From assembly GCA_012927585.1 (NCBI GenBank), contig JABBOY010000031.1, positions 1 to 64,000 on the forward strand: a stretch of DNA of 64,000 bases, written 5' to 3'. Source of the DNA: Glaciimonas sp. GTDB lineage: Bacteria; Pseudomonadota; Gammaproteobacteria; Burkholderiales; Burkholderiaceae_D. The position numbers and the translations under genes were made by a program. Shown piece after piece: positions 35,034 to 44,838 of the stretch (positions are counted from its first letter, which is position 1; every line of letters begins with the position of its first letter). Below the pieces are notes generated by a model. The model saw nothing but the letters and a program-made list of their open reading frames with translations. It made no database searches and was not told where the DNA came from.

Positions 35034-36317
35034 TTACTGGATCAGCAAACCATTCACCAATTGCAGATCCTGTTCTTGCAGGATGCCTGCGGCTGACTTT
35101 AATCGCAGTCCATTGACAATGGTGTCGTAGCGCGCTTTAGCCAGATCGCGGCGGGTTGAGAATAGCTGCTGCTGCGCATTCAGGACGTCGATGTTGATGC
35201 GCACGCCCACCTGGTAGCCTAGTTTGTTGGCGTCGAGCGCCGACAAACTCGATATTTCGGCGGCTTCCAGCGCATTGACCTGAGCCATGCCGCTGGTGAC
35301 GCCCAGATACGATTGGCGCGCACCCTGCGCTGCGCTGCGGCGTGCAGTTTCAAGGTCAAAGCGGGCCTTGTCTTCCAGTGCGATGGCTTCGCGCACTCGA
35401 CTGGTGACGGCGAAGCCGGCAAACAAGGGAATGTTCCACTGCACTCCGATGGTATTGGTATCCCCGGCTAAGTTGCTACCGCTCTGGTTGCCATGGTTCC
35501 GGCTCGCTATCAGATCGACGGTTGGGTAATGACCGGCACGATTTTTGGAGATATCCCTCTGGGCGATTTCGAGCCCGATCCGGGAGCCCAGCACGCTGGT
35601 ATTTTGTTGTTCCGCCGAGTTGACCCAACTGTCGATCTGGGCCGGTTGCGGCGGACTCAGCGTGACGCCGGTTTTGAGCTTGGCCAAGTCGCCCGGCGCG
35701 CTGCCGATGATTTGCTGTAACGCCGCGCGCTTGATTTCAAGGTCGCTCTGAGCTGCGTATTCTTGCGCCGCAGCCAAGTCGTAACGGGCCTGTGCTTCGT
35801 AGCTATCGGTGATGGTGGCGGTGCCGACTTCGAAGTTTTGCTTGGCCGATGCGAGCTGTTCGCTAATCGCAGTCTTTTGGGCCTGCACGAAGCCGATCGT
35901 GTCTTGCGCCGCCAATACGTCGAAATAAGCTTGCGCGACGCGCAATATCAAATCTTGCCGGGTTTGGGCAAACTGGGTTTCGCTAAGTGCGACCGAGAGT
36001 TTGCCCTGTTCGTATTGCTGCCAGTTGGCCCAGCGAAATAATGGCTGCGAGAGTGCCAGGCTGTAGCTGCTGCCGCTGAAATTTTGCCTATTTTCAAATT
36101 CGGTGCGGCTGGTGCCGCCGGACAGACCGACGCTAGGCAGCAGGCCGGCGCGCGCTTGCGGCAGTTTTTCCTGGCCGGCGCTCAGGGCGGCGCGGGCGCT
36201 GGCGTATTGCGCATCGTTGACTAGCGCCTGCTGGTAAGTTTTCAGCAAATCATCCGCTTGCACATTCATGGAGACGAAGGTGCAAGCGATGAGTGTGGCG
36301 ATAACGGAGTTCCGCAT
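35034..36317 (-). CDS. tolC: TolC-family outer membrane efflux protein
   Basis: A 427-residue outer membrane channel with a signal peptide (cleaved near VQADDLL). The two halves of the family are visible: first DLLKTYQQALVNDAQYASAR with LPSVGLSGG and LRVAQAYFDVLAAQD, then GHYPTVDLIASRNHG and VNALEAAEISSLSALDANKL with GVRINIDVLNAQQQLFSTR. It is last in a minus-strand group with pcm and a rhodanese gene, downstream of an RND pump. The pcm-rhodanese-tolC order is conserved in Burkholderiales. It probably serves several pumps and type I exporters, including the one at 37439-41836. Confidence 0.93.
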   Translation of the reverse strand: MRNSVIATLIACTFVSMNVQADDLLKTYQQALVNDAQYASARAALSAGQEKLPQARAGLLPSVGLSGGTSRTEFENRQNFSGSSYSLALSQPLFRWANWQQYEQGKLSVALSETQFAQTRQDLILRVAQAYFDVLAAQDTIGFVQAQKTAISEQLASAKQNFEVGTATITDSYEAQARYDLAAAQEYAAQSDLEIKRAALQQIIGSAPGDLAKLKTGVTLSPPQPAQIDSWVNSAEQQNTSVLGSRIGLEIAQRDISKNRAGHYPTVDLIASRNHGNQSGSNLAGDTNTIGVQWNIPLFAGFAVTSRVREAIALEDKARFDLETARRSAAQGARQSYLGVTSGMAQVNALEAAEISSLSALDANKLGYQVGVRINIDVLNAQQQLFSTRRDLAKARYDTIVNGLRLKSAAGILQEQDLQLVNGLLIQ

Positions 36318-36363
36318 TAAGTTCCTCGGTGTGGTCGGTCAAAAAGAAGGTGGGAAAGCAAGA

Positions 36364-36687
36364 TCAATAAGTCGGCATCGATGCATCAACCTGTTGGGCC
36401 CAGGCATGCACGCCGCCAGTCAGGTTGATGATCTGCGAAAAGCCGTTGCGCTCAAGGAAATATGCCACCTGCATGCTGCGCGCGCCGTGATGGCAGATGC
36501 AGACGATCGGCATGCTCTTGTTGAGTTCCATATACCGGGCCGGAATCGCATGCATCGGGATCAATTGCGCGCCGTCGATATGGCAGGTGCCGAATTCCCA
36601 TGCCTCACGCACATCCAATAGCAGCGCTGGTGCTTGCGACGCGTCCTGCATCCGTTGCGCCAACTCCGGGGCGGTGATGTGTTGCAT
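36364..36687 (-). CDS. Single-domain rhodanese
   Basis: A 107-residue cytoplasmic rhodanese domain protein: LLLDVREAWEFGTCHIDGAQ, the active-site loop VCICHHGARS with the catalytic Cys, and LTGGVHAWAQQVD at the C-terminus. It would carry a persulfide sulfur. It lies 9 bases after pcm and 46 bases before tolC on the minus strand, a syntenic block in Burkholderiales whose functional logic is not established. It has no sequence link to the four-domain rhodanese at 23611. Confidence 0.9.
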   Translation of the reverse strand: MQHITAPELAQRMQDASQAPALLLDVREAWEFGTCHIDGAQLIPMHAIPARYMELNKSMPIVCICHHGARSMQVAYFLERNGFSQIINLTGGVHAWAQQVDASMPTY

Positions 36688-36696
36688 TGAAATTCC

Positions 36697-37371
36697 TCAG
36701 AAAGAGAAGTGCGACGGCGTGAGCGCGTTGCGCAGCGGCTTCTCACTGGTTTCAAACAGATTGATGGTGCTGTACGCGCTCTCCGACATGCGGGTGGTGA
36801 TTTGCCCGGTCATGGCTGGAGCATCGCCGATGATGGCAAAGATGCGGCCGCCGACTTTGATCTTTTTCAGGAAAGCGTCCGGCAACACCGGTAGCGAACC
36901 GGAAATCACGATCACGTCATAGGATGCGCTGTCGCCGCCCGCGCTGCTGGTGCCGCTCCAGCCCTGGGCGCCGTCGCCGAGAAGGGTGGCGACATTACTG
37001 ATGCCATAGCCGGACAGATTCTGGTCTGCCAGCGCCTTGAGCGTCGGCTCGATTTCGATGCTGGTGACGTGGCGTGCCTTGTAGCACAGCAGGGCCGCCA
37101 TATAGCCTGAGCCGGTGCCGATTTCGAGCACGTTTTCATGTTTTTGGACTGCAACTTCTTGCAAGATGCGCGCTTCCATTTTGGGAGTTAACATGTTTTC
37201 GCCGCACGGCAAGGGGATTTCGGTGTCGAAAAAAGCCAGGCTCTTATAAGCGATCGGGACGAAAGCTTCGCGTTTGACGACTACCAGAAGATCCAGGACA
37301 TCTTGATTCAGAACGTCCCAGGTACGGATTTGATGCTCAATCATGTTGAGGCGGGTTTGCTCGATATTCAT
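36697..37371 (-). CDS. pcm: Protein-L-isoaspartate O-methyltransferase
   Basis: A 224-residue S-adenosylmethionine-dependent methyltransferase that starts repair of isoaspartyl residues in aged proteins. The SAM site VLEIGTGSGYMAALL and the PCMT stretch EIPLPCGENMLTPKMEARIL are visible, though the usual PxxxG near the active site is replaced by PLPCG. The ATG at 37371 is chosen; an alternative TTG lies 4 codons upstream. It follows the RND permease gene by 67 bases on the same strand and precedes the rhodanese gene. Pcm-like proteins next to tolC form a divergent subgroup, so exact substrate specificity is uncertain. Confidence 0.88.
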   Translation of the reverse strand: MNIEQTRLNMIEHQIRTWDVLNQDVLDLLVVVKREAFVPIAYKSLAFFDTEIPLPCGENMLTPKMEARILQEVAVQKHENVLEIGTGSGYMAALLCYKARHVTSIEIEPTLKALADQNLSGYGISNVATLLGDGAQGWSGTSSAGGDSASYDVIVISGSLPVLPDAFLKKIKVGGRIFAIIGDAPAMTGQITTRMSESAYSTINLFETSEKPLRNALTPSHFSF

Positions 37372-37438
37372 GTTGGTGTCCAAAAAACATTATTGGTGGA
37401 TAGAGAAAAATGCATTTTATCAAACGTGGCCGGCGCTT

Positions 37439-40400
37439 CTATGGCGGTCGCGTGGTTGCTGCATCATTATCGGCCGTTGCTGGCGGCGCAGGCGGCGCTG
37501 AACCCAGCTTGCGCTTGAACCAGAGCGCCAGGTCGTCCAGATAGGTATATATCACCGGCACCACCACCAAGGTCAGCAGCGAGGAAGTGATGATGCCGCC
37601 GATCACTGCTTGTCCCATCGGGGCGCGCTGTTCGGAGCCTTCCGCCAGGCCGAAGGCCAGCGGCATCATGCCGAATACCATTGCCAGCGTGGTCATCAGG
37701 ATCGGGCGCAGCCGCACATGCGCGGCTTCCAGCAACGCTTGGTGCCGGCTCATGCCGGCACGGCGCATCTGGTTGGTGAAATCGACTAGCAAAATTGCAT
37801 TCTTGGTGACCAAGCCCATCAGCATGATGAGGCCGATGATCGAAAAGATATTGAGCGTCGAGCGGAACATCATCAGCGCCAGAAAGGCGCCGATCAGCGT
37901 CAGCGGCAGCGACGACATGATCGCCAGCGGTTGCAGGAAGCTGCCGAATTGCGACGCCAGGATCATGTAAATGAAGATGACCGCCAAGGCCAGCGCCGAC
38001 AGCGCATAGTTGAACGATTCATTCATGCTTTTGGTAGCGCCGCCCATCTGGTAACGGTAGCCTGGCTGCATGACGATGGCATCGAGGGCTTGCTTGACAT
38101 CCAGACTGACTTCTCCGGCCGAGCGGCCGACCACATTGGCTGATAGCTCGACTTCGCGGTTCAGGTCGCGCCGATTGATCTGGTTGGCGCCGGTGGTGGT
38201 GGTGATGCTGGCAACTTGGTGGAGCGGCACCATTTTGGGCGAGCCGTCGGCGTTGGACTGGGTGCTGGTCAGCATCAGGCGCGACAGATCGTCGATATGG
38301 CTGCGGTCCGATGGCGCCAGGCGCACATTGACATCGTAATTTTCGTCATCGGGTGCGCGCCAGCTACTGGCCGCTTCGCCTGCCAGCAGTGGACGCAGGG
38401 TGTTGCCGATTTGCGCCACGCCTATGCCCAGGTCGGCGGCAAGGTTGCGCTTTGGTTCAATCGAGATGGTTGGCTTGGCGGCTTTCAGGCTGGAGTCGAG
38501 ATCGACCAGGCCGGGTATTGCGCGCAGCTTACTTTGGGCCTGTTCGGACAGTCTGGCCAATTGATCCAGATCGCTGCCCTGCAGGCTCAGGCGGATTTGC
38601 TTGGAATCGCCGCCGATGCCGTCGAGCGTGCCGATATGGGTCACGGTGATGCCGGCAATGCGCGATAGCTGTGCGCGCAGCGGTACCGAGAGTACTGCGG
38701 TGCTGCGCTGGCGCTGGATGCGTGGAACCAGACGCACAAATACGGTGGCGGTGTTCTTCCCTTGCGAAGTGCCGGTATTGATGCTGGAATAGATATCGCG
38801 TACTTCAGGAAACTGGCGCAGCACTGCTTCCACCTGATGCACCTTGCTTTCGGTGAGTTCCAGCGAAGAGCCGACCGGAGTATAGAAAGTCACGCCAGTC
38901 TCCGAATAATCTGCCTGCGGCACGAACTCGGAACCGATCAAACCGCTGGCCGGCAGCGCCAGCCCACCGATGAAGCTGGCCAGTGCAATCAGCAAGGTCA
39001 GCCCACGATGGCGCAGCGACCATTTCAATAACACTTGATAGGCGCGCGAAAACCACGACACCAACCGTTCAAACTGCGCCAGAACCCGCCCGATGGTGTT
39101 GGCGTACCAGCCGCTGCGCCGGTGTATGCCGCGCGCATCCGGGTCGGGCCAGATCGACGACAGCATCGGGTCCAGCGTAAATGATACGAACATCGAAATC
39201 AGCACGGCCGCAGCCACCGTGACACCGAACTGATGGAAAAAACGTCCGATGATGCCGCCCATGAAACCCACTGGCAAAAATACCGCAACAATCGAAAAGG
39301 TGGTCGCCAGCACTGCCAGGCCGATCTCGGCGGTGCCTTCCAGCGCCGCCGTCTTGTGATCTTTGTAAGGGCCATCGCGGCCGTTTGCCCGCATGCCGGC
39401 GTGGCGCACGATGTTCTCGCGCACCACGATTGCATCATCGATCAGCAGGCCGACACACAGCGACAGCGCCATCAGCGTAATCATGTTGATGGTGAAGCCG
39501 AACATGTTCATGAACAGAAAGGTACCGATCAGTGAAATTGGCAGGGTCAAGCCGGTAATCACGGTAGAGCGCCATGAATTGAGGAACAAAAATATGATCA
39601 AAATGGTCAGCAGCGCGCCCTCGATCAAGGTGCGGCGCACGTTTTCGACTCCGACCCGGATCTGCCGCGAGCCATCCTTGATGACTTCGATCTTAACCCC
39701 CGGATACAGCGCTTTCAGGCGCGGTTCCAGATCCTTGAGCGCAGCTTGCAGATTGTCGGCGATTTCGATCGTGTTTTGTCCTTGCGCCTTGAGCACGTCC
39801 AGCGCCAGCGTGCGGCGGCCGTTATAGAGCGCCAGACTTTCCTGTTCCTGTTGACCATCGACCACTTGGGCGATTTGCGATAGTTTGACCGGTTGTCCGC
39901 CGCGCTGGGCTACCACGATGTCGCCGAAATCCTGCGCCCGCTGGATGCGGCCCTGCACTTGCACCACCAGTTCGTTGGTTAAGGCGCGGATCGCGCCGGT
40001 CGGCAGTTCCTGGTTTTCATTACGCACTGCATTGATGACTTGCTCGACGCTGATGCCAAGCGACTCCATCTCAAGCGGCTTGACGTAAATCTGGATTTCG
40101 CGCTTGATGCCGCCCACCAGCGTCACCGCACCGACGCCACGGACATTTTCCAACCGCTTTTTAACCACCTGGTCGGCAATCGTGGTCAAGTCCCGGAAGC
40201 TGCGTTGCTGCAGCGTAGCGTCGTTGGTCACTGCAATCGAAAAAATCGGTTGGTCGGCCGGGTCAAAGCGCGTCACACGCGGTTCTTTGACTTCTTTTCT
40301 GAAAGTAGTCTTCACGAGCGCCACTTTTTCGCGCACGTCCTGTGCGGCCCGGGCCGGATCGATGGTCAGATCGAATTCGATAATGACAACCGAGGCTCCT

Positions 40401-40657
40401 TCAAATGAGCGTGAGCTCAGGCTGTTGATGCCGTTGATGGTATTGACCGCTTCTTCCATCTTGCGGGTCAGGTCGGATTCGACCGTCTCAGGCGAGGCAC
40501 CCGGATAATCGGTTTGAATCACCACCACGGGAAAAGTCACATCCGGGAATTGATCGACCCGCAAGCGTTGGTAAGAAAACAGACCCAGCACGACGAAGGC
40601 CAGCATCATCATCGTCGCCAGCACGGGGTTGCCAATACTGATGCGGGTGAACCACAT
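37439..40657 (-). CDS. RND-family (HAE1) multidrug efflux transporter
   Basis: A 1072-residue inner-membrane proton antiporter of the AcrB class. Features in order: TM1 near residue 12, two periplasmic domains, [20 protein letters not shown] followed by DAIVVRENI (TM4 region with the paired proton-relay Asp residues), [20 protein letters not shown], and the C-terminal TMs with [20 protein letters not shown]. It resembles the MdtB/MexB-like group with ID-rich periplasmic loops. It lies 3 bases after the adaptor gene and would export drugs or solvents through TolC. The start follows the adaptor stop closely, so translation is likely linked. Confidence 0.94.
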   Translation of the reverse strand: MWFTRISIGNPVLATMMMLAFVVLGLFSYQRLRVDQFPDVTFPVVVIQTDYPGASPETVESDLTRKMEEAVNTINGINSLSSRSFEGASVVIIEFDLTIDPARAAQDVREKVALVKTTFRKEVKEPRVTRFDPADQPIFSIAVTNDATLQQRSFRDLTTIADQVVKKRLENVRGVGAVTLVGGIKREIQIYVKPLEMESLGISVEQVINAVRNENQELPTGAIRALTNELVVQVQGRIQRAQDFGDIVVAQRGGQPVKLSQIAQVVDGQQEQESLALYNGRRTLALDVLKAQGQNTIEIADNLQAALKDLEPRLKALYPGVKIEVIKDGSRQIRVGVENVRRTLIEGALLTILIIFLFLNSWRSTVITGLTLPISLIGTFLFMNMFGFTINMITLMALSLCVGLLIDDAIVVRENIVRHAGMRANGRDGPYKDHKTAALEGTAEIGLAVLATTFSIVAVFLPVGFMGGIIGRFFHQFGVTVAAAVLISMFVSFTLDPMLSSIWPDPDARGIHRRSGWYANTIGRVLAQFERLVSWFSRAYQVLLKWSLRHRGLTLLIALASFIGGLALPASGLIGSEFVPQADYSETGVTFYTPVGSSLELTESKVHQVEAVLRQFPEVRDIYSSINTGTSQGKNTATVFVRLVPRIQRQRSTAVLSVPLRAQLSRIAGITVTHIGTLDGIGGDSKQIRLSLQGSDLDQLARLSEQAQSKLRAIPGLVDLDSSLKAAKPTISIEPKRNLAADLGIGVAQIGNTLRPLLAGEAASSWRAPDDENYDVNVRLAPSDRSHIDDLSRLMLTSTQSNADGSPKMVPLHQVASITTTTGANQINRRDLNREVELSANVVGRSAGEVSLDVKQALDAIVMQPGYRYQMGGATKSMNESFNYALSALALAVIFIYMILASQFGSFLQPLAIMSSLPLTLIGAFLALMMFRSTLNIFSIIGLIMLMGLVTKNAILLVDFTNQMRRAGMSRHQALLEAAHVRLRPILMTTLAMVFGMMPLAFGLAEGSEQRAPMGQAVIGGIITSSLLTLVVVPVIYTYLDDLALWFKRKLGSAPPAPPATADNDAATTRPP

Positions 40658-40660
40658 GGC

Positions 40661-41836
40661 TTATTCTTTCCGGGCTGGGGCTGCGGTTGGGGCTGCAACG
40701 GCAGCGGCAGAGCTTGCGGCCAGGCGGGCCGGAGTACCGGCTTGCAGATTACCCAGATTGGCCTTGACAACTTGCGCGCCGCTAGCCAGCCCAGCGGTGA
40801 TTTCGACCACAGCGCCGCTGTCGTTATTGCCTTCCAGCCCGAGCGTGACGGGTTTTTCAGCCAGCACGCCGTTTTCGATGGCATACACAATGGTTCTGCC
40901 GCTGACTTGCCGGACGGCCGATTGCGGCACGCTTAGAACGCCGGCTTTTTGCGATAGCGTCAGTTCGGCTTGGCCAAACATACCGCCGCGCAGTGCGCCA
41001 TCGGGGTTATTCACCTGGATATAAGCCAGAATCGAGCGCGAACCGGCCTGGGTGGTTGGATTGATGCGAACAACGCTGCCGGCGACCGCTTGCGACATGC
41101 CGTCCACCCGGATGCTGACCGGCTGCCCCAGTTTAATTTGTACGATATCGGTGGCCGGCACCGATGCTTCCATTTCCATCTGGCGTAAATCGACGATCTC
41201 CAGCAGGAGATTGTCGGCCGATACTTTTTCGCCCGGCTGTACCGAGCGACGGCTGATCAAGCCGGCAATCGGTGCTCGCAGCACGGTGTCGGCCAGGGAC
41301 TTTTGCGCTATATCGAGCGCACCTCTGGCCGAATCGATGTTGGCTTGGGCGATTGCGTACTGGCTGGCTGAATTATCAAATGCATTTTTGGAAATAAAAC
41401 CCTTGTCCATCAATGCGCGGTTATTGTCGCGGGCTTTGCCGGCAATCTCCAGTTGCCCACGCGCCGCTTGCAACGCACCGGTAGCCTGGTCGATCCGGGC
41501 TTGGTATTCGCTGCCATCGATCCTGATTAAGACTTGATCCACTGTGACCGCTGCGCCTTCGCGCACCAGCACTTCGCGGATCTCGCCGGCAACTTTGGCT
41601 TTGACGACAGCCTGGTTGCGCGCGCGCAAGGCCCCCGATGCAGAAATGGTTTGTCGCAAGTCCTGCGGCGTGATTTCAAGCAGGTCGCCGGCTAGAAATT
41701 CCAGTAGCGGCGCAGCGGTTGCTGGCTTTATGGCCGGGCCGGGCTTCGCGTTACGGGTTTTGAGTACGATTGCTGCGCCGACGATCAATAGCGTCAGGAT
41801 TACCAGTGCAATCCAAAATGATCGTTGTTTTAGCAT
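40661..41836 (-). CDS. RND efflux periplasmic adaptor (membrane fusion protein)
   Basis: A 391-residue adaptor that links the RND pump to TolC. It has an N-terminal membrane anchor (residues 8-26, ALVILTLLIVGAAIVL), the biotinyl-lipoyl halves (VVKAKVAGEIREVLVREGAA and LRAPIAGLISRRSVQPGEKV), an alpha-hairpin between them, and beta-barrel plus membrane-proximal domains. The C-terminal tail is Ala/Pro-rich. There is no lipobox cysteine, so it is anchored by its helix. Its start overlaps the TetR stop by 7 bases, and the pump gene follows after 3 bases. Confidence 0.93.
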   Translation of the reverse strand: MLKQRSFWIALVILTLLIVGAAIVLKTRNAKPGPAIKPATAAPLLEFLAGDLLEITPQDLRQTISASGALRARNQAVVKAKVAGEIREVLVREGAAVTVDQVLIRIDGSEYQARIDQATGALQAARGQLEIAGKARDNNRALMDKGFISKNAFDNSASQYAIAQANIDSARGALDIAQKSLADTVLRAPIAGLISRRSVQPGEKVSADNLLLEIVDLRQMEMEASVPATDIVQIKLGQPVSIRVDGMSQAVAGSVVRINPTTQAGSRSILAYIQVNNPDGALRGGMFGQAELTLSQKAGVLSVPQSAVRQVSGRTIVYAIENGVLAEKPVTLGLEGNNDSGAVVEITAGLASGAQVVKANLGNLQAGTPARLAASSAAAVAAPTAAPARKE

Positions 41837-42522
41837 AGGTGGGTTGTCTGTGGAGGGGCGGCTGCGGCAGCCGTGGCCGTGTCAGTGTCCTGGTGCAGCA
41901 TGCCGTGCAGGCACAGATCGACAAAATTATTCAGATAATCCCGCGGCGAGACCGGTTTGACCTGGCAATTGCAAAATGCATGCTTGGACATCATCAGCAT
42001 GATCATCGAGGCGATAACCGCTTGTGTCGTCAGATACGGATCGATGTTGCGAAATTCTCCGCGTGCTATGCCGCGCTCAAGCACGCGGGCGATCATAGTG
42101 GTGCCGCGCAAAATCATTTCCTGGTGGTAAAACTGTGCCAGTTCCGGGAAATTTCCGGACTCCGCCATCATCAGTTTGGTGATGCCGGAGAGCTTGGTGT
42201 CGCCGATGCGTTGCCACCAGCCCAGCATAATGTCGCGAAACAGGTCGGCGCTATGACCTTCAAAAGTACTTACCAGCGCTTCTGCTTCGCCCAGCACCGG
42301 TAGCAAGTTTTCCCGCACCACTGCCTTGAACAAGTCTTCCTTGTTGGTGAAATATAAATACAAGGTACCCTTCGATACGCCGGCGCGGGCCGCGACATCG
42401 GTTAGCCGGGTCGCAGCAAAACCCTTGTCCACGAACAAATCGAGCGCCGCTGTCAATAATTCATGGGGCCGCTCTTCCTTGCGGCGCTCCCAGCGCGGTT
42501 TGTTTTCTGTTGGAGTGGGCAT
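41830..42522 (-). CDS. TetR-family regulator of the efflux operon
   Basis: A 230-residue repressor with an N-terminal helix-turn-helix (LLTAALDLFVDKGFAATRLT, then AARAGVSKGTLYLYFTNKED) and a C-terminal ligand-binding region with LMLGWWQRIGDTKLSG, resembling AcrR-like TetR_C domains. It is first in the tetR-adaptor-pump run and overlaps the adaptor gene by 7 bases, so it probably controls its own operon from a site in the 42523-42640 stretch. No palindromic operator was located with certainty. Confidence 0.92.
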   Translation of the reverse strand: MPTPTENKPRWERRKEERPHELLTAALDLFVDKGFAATRLTDVAARAGVSKGTLYLYFTNKEDLFKAVVRENLLPVLGEAEALVSTFEGHSADLFRDIMLGWWQRIGDTKLSGITKLMMAESGNFPELAQFYHQEMILRGTTMIARVLERGIARGEFRNIDPYLTTQAVIASMIMLMMSKHAFCNCQVKPVSPRDYLNNFVDLCLHGMLHQDTDTATAAAAAPPQTTHLC

Positions 42523-42636
42523 GCAGAATGTAAAAAAATGAGTAACTTACTTTAGAGTCAGTAATGTAAGCGGCAAACCAGGTGCCGTCAATGGCTCTGA
42601 ATAAACTGTTACTCCTGAATAAAGGCTTGAACTAAG

Positions 42637-42894
42637 GTGAACCGACAAATTCTGCATACATACGCAAGTTATTTTAAAATGGATGGCGGGAATATCCTGA
42701 TTCTGCAAAATGTGTCTGGTCGCAGCAGTTTGTCCATGACTATAAAGTATGCGCACCAACTTGCCGCCCATTTGCGCCAGCGCGCCGAACCCATCTTCGA
42801 CTCTGGAGCGCGGCGCGGCAATGTTGCGGTTGCGTTGCTTTTAGACCAGATCAGATTACAGATTGCACACCACGCAAAACCAAGCTTGAAGTAA
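42637..42894 (+). pseudogene. Tyrosine recombinase (integrase) C-terminal remnant
   Basis: The frame reads ILHTYASYFKMDGGNILILQ, then SGRSSLSMTIKYAHQLAAHL, which matches the box II region of phage-type integrases (usual form HTFASHF...GGN...LGHSS...MT-RYAH with the catalytic Tyr in YAH). The conserved LGH is SGR and the upstream catalytic half is absent, so it is a non-functional fragment. It marks the left side of an accessory region that ends at tRNA-Phe. The 42895-43155 stretch beyond it holds no gene I can recognise. Confidence 0.75.
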
Positions 42895-43155
42895 GCCGCG
42901 ATTGCAGACCTGCAGCCTTAAAAATTGCTAATGGCAGTGAGGTTGTCAAAATGTATTCAACAAGACAAGCGGAGGGGAAAGATAATGGCAGTGAAGGGAC
43001 GAAACAAAATCAGCTTTCATGCCTGCAGTTTTAACCTGGGTAAGGCTTTCAGTAAAGTCATTTTTAATCCATTTCTGAAAATAGCAGTTTTCTGCAAATG
43101 ACCATTTACACAAAATTTCTTACACCCTCTAATTCGGATTTAACCTGTATGTATT

Positions 43156-43179
43156 AAAAGGTGCAGAAGCGCCTTTTTT
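43156..43179 (-). terminator. Rho-independent terminator after the SRPBCC gene
   Basis: AAAAGGTGC-AGAA-GCGCCTTTT forms a 9-bp stem with one G-T pair. Read on the minus strand the hairpin is followed by TTTT, and on the plus strand by a T run, so it may work in both directions. It touches the stop codon of the gene at 43179. Confidence 0.7.
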
Positions 43180-43700
43180 TACTCTGTAATTTTCTTGAGA
43201 TTGTCCAGGCCGCCTCTATACACCCCCGTAATTGTTTTTACAGCAGCTTCATCGTCTTGACCAGTTGCCGGACTGGCACTCATATCTTTGCGCTTAAACT
43301 TACCTTTCCACGTGACAATAGTTTGATTTTCGCCTTTGGAACTAACCGATATAGTAGAAACATAATGGCTAACAGGCAAAACGCCTTCTACAATTTCATA
43401 TTGATAAGACATTGATTTTGTATTGTAAGCGTGTAGTTTTTCTTTGATTGTGCCGCCATCTTGAAGTGTCAGCAACCTTATAGCCCCTTTTTTATTGTTT
43501 GTTCCAGACAGAATTTCTGTTTTTTTGACAGCTGGATGCCAAGCGCCCAGATCCCCAAAGTTGTTGGCTTTGTCCCACACTTTAGAAGCTGGAGCATTTA
43601 TAACAACTTCTTCTTGAACTTTGAGAGTTTTTACTTGAGCCGCAAAGGAGTTAAAGGATAGACCAATTAATATAGAGCTGAGCAACAAGCTAATTTTCAT
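43179..43700 (-). CDS. Secreted SRPBCC (polyketide cyclase/START-like) protein
   Basis: A 173-residue protein with a clear signal peptide (MKISLLLSSILIGLSFNSFA, cleaved at AAQ) and a helix-grip SRPBCC domain: VVINAPASKVWDKANNFGDL, WHPAVKK, and SYQYEIVEGVLPVSHYVSTI. Such proteins bind a hydrophobic ligand; the ligand is unknown. Codon use is AT-rich relative to neighbours, in line with foreign origin. It stands alone between the integrase remnant and the IS30 remnant, with a terminator right after its stop and an AT-rich promoter region (43705-43745) before it. Confidence 0.85.
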   Translation of the reverse strand: MKISLLLSSILIGLSFNSFAAQVKTLKVQEEVVINAPASKVWDKANNFGDLGAWHPAVKKTEILSGTNNKKGAIRLLTLQDGGTIKEKLHAYNTKSMSYQYEIVEGVLPVSHYVSTISVSSKGENQTIVTWKGKFKRKDMSASPATGQDDEAAVKTITGVYRGGLDNLKKITE

Positions 43701-43839
43701 GAAAGTGTCCCTTTTGATTAATAATCAATGATTAATATATATGAGTCAGATGGTATGGTTATACCAACAATCCAACTATGTTGAGCCTAACAGAGTTCAT
43801 TAAAAAAGACGCGTTCGAATTCCAAGTGCAACATTTTTT

Positions 43840-43998
43840 ATGAAAAAATATTGCATGCGAAAAAAATACAGTCACATCACGCTGGAAGATCGTACGTTGA
43901 TTCAAACGCAGCTTTAGCAAGGTTTGAATCATCCTCGTTCTTGTATCTCGCGTGAGCTTGCCCGCAATGGCTGGAAGGTACCTTCTGGCTCAATCCGG
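43840..43998 (+). pseudogene. IS30-family transposase N-terminal remnant
   Basis: From the ATG at 43840 the frame reads MKKYCMRKKYSHITLEDRTL, then an in-frame TAG (43915-43917), then RSCISRELARNGW. This is the IS30 N-terminal helix-turn-helix (typically Y-x-HLTLEER...ISREL-RN). The rest of the transposase is absent. Only non-coding DNA follows up to the toxin-antitoxin operator. Confidence 0.8.
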
Positions 43999-44118
43999 TA
44001 CGACAAGAGAATAAACAGTAAAACTGGCCGCGTGAAGAACGTGACAACTATCTTGACAAATAACGGGTGCAATATTATTGGCACGATTGTAAAAATACAA
44101 ATGCTGACACTGTGCGCG

Positions 44119-44134
44119 AGTCTTAATTAAGACT
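44119..44134. promoter_or_regulatory. Palindromic operator candidate of the toxin-antitoxin pair
   Basis: AGTCTTAATTAAGACT is a perfect 16-base palindrome ending 45 bases before the antitoxin ATG. Phd/YefM-type antitoxins bind such palindromes near their promoter for autoregulation; a partial half-site (tggtcttcac) follows at about 44142-44151. Confidence 0.65.
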
Positions 44135-44179
44135 AAAATTGGTCTTCACTCTTCACTCAATTGCCATAGAGGTCTAATC

Positions 44180-44449
44180 ATGAAATTTTCCACTCAGGTA
44201 AAGCCTATCAGCTACCTCAAGAGTCACGCTGCTGAAATTATCAAAGACATCACGGAAAACCGTGAGCCTATGCTGATTACGCAAAATGGTGAGGCCAAGC
44301 TGGTTGTCATGGACGTGAAGAGCTTTGAAGAACAAGAAGAAACGCTCGCAATGCTAAAAATTCTGGCACTCGGCAATCGCGAAATTGAACAAGGCAAATT
44401 TCGTGATGCCGAGGACGTGTTTGCCGAACTGGACAAGGCTGATCATTGA
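44180..44449 (+). CDS. Phd/YefM-family antitoxin
   Basis: An 89-residue antitoxin: the N-terminal Phd/YefM fold (VKPISYLKSHAAEIIKDITE, REPMLITQNGEAKLVVMDVK) binds DNA, and the acidic C-terminal tail (FRDAEDVFAELDKADH) should wrap the toxin. Its stop shares one base with the toxin start (TGATG), so translation is coupled. It would neutralise the RelE/ParE-type protein encoded next and repress the operon at the palindrome 44119-44134. Confidence 0.92.
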   Translation: MKFSTQVKPISYLKSHAAEIIKDITENREPMLITQNGEAKLVVMDVKSFEEQEETLAMLKILALGNREIEQGKFRDAEDVFAELDKADH

Positions 44450-44778
44450 TGGGCTTCAGAGTCGTGGTCCTAGATTCGGCAGAGCAAGACCTGAAAGAAC
44501 TTAGAGCCCACATCCTCAAAAATTTTTCCGCTGACACGTGGCGTGATACTTACACTAAGTTAAAGGATGCTATTCGCAACCTCCAAAATTTTCCGCCGGC
44601 GGGATCAATACCAGAAGAAATTGAAAAGCTGAATCTCACGCAGTATCGACAGATTTTGCCCGGTATGAATCGGGTCATTTACGAAGTGCGGCAAGATGTT
44701 ATTTATGTCCATATTGTTGTCGATGCTAGACGCGATATGAATGCACTGCTGACACGGCGATTGTTGCGGATCATATAA
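44449..44778 (+). CDS. RelE/ParE-family toxin
   Basis: A 109-residue toxin of the RelE/ParE superfamily: RVVVLDSAEQDLKELRAHIL, LKDAIRNLQNFPPAGSIPEE, YRQILPGMNRVIYEVRQDVI and a C-terminal VVDARRDMNALLTRRLLR. The R-x-x-P-G-x-x-R-V-I-Y segment is typical. Family members either cleave ribosomal mRNA or inhibit gyrase; sequence alone does not decide. The pair sits immediately upstream of the type I restriction genes and may help keep that block in the genome. Confidence 0.9.
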   Translation: MGFRVVVLDSAEQDLKELRAHILKNFSADTWRDTYTKLKDAIRNLQNFPPAGSIPEEIEKLNLTQYRQILPGMNRVIYEVRQDVIYVHIVVDARRDMNALLTRRLLRII

Positions 44779-44838
44779 AAGCAAAAAACGCGCAAACAAT
44801 CAACACCTTCATTTTCACCAAAACGAACATACAGAAAC

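Noticed and set aside
42540-42640. Attachment-site duplicate of the tRNA-Phe 3-prime end near the integrase remnant
   Set aside because: I looked for the T-arm and acceptor sequence in this stretch and did not find it.
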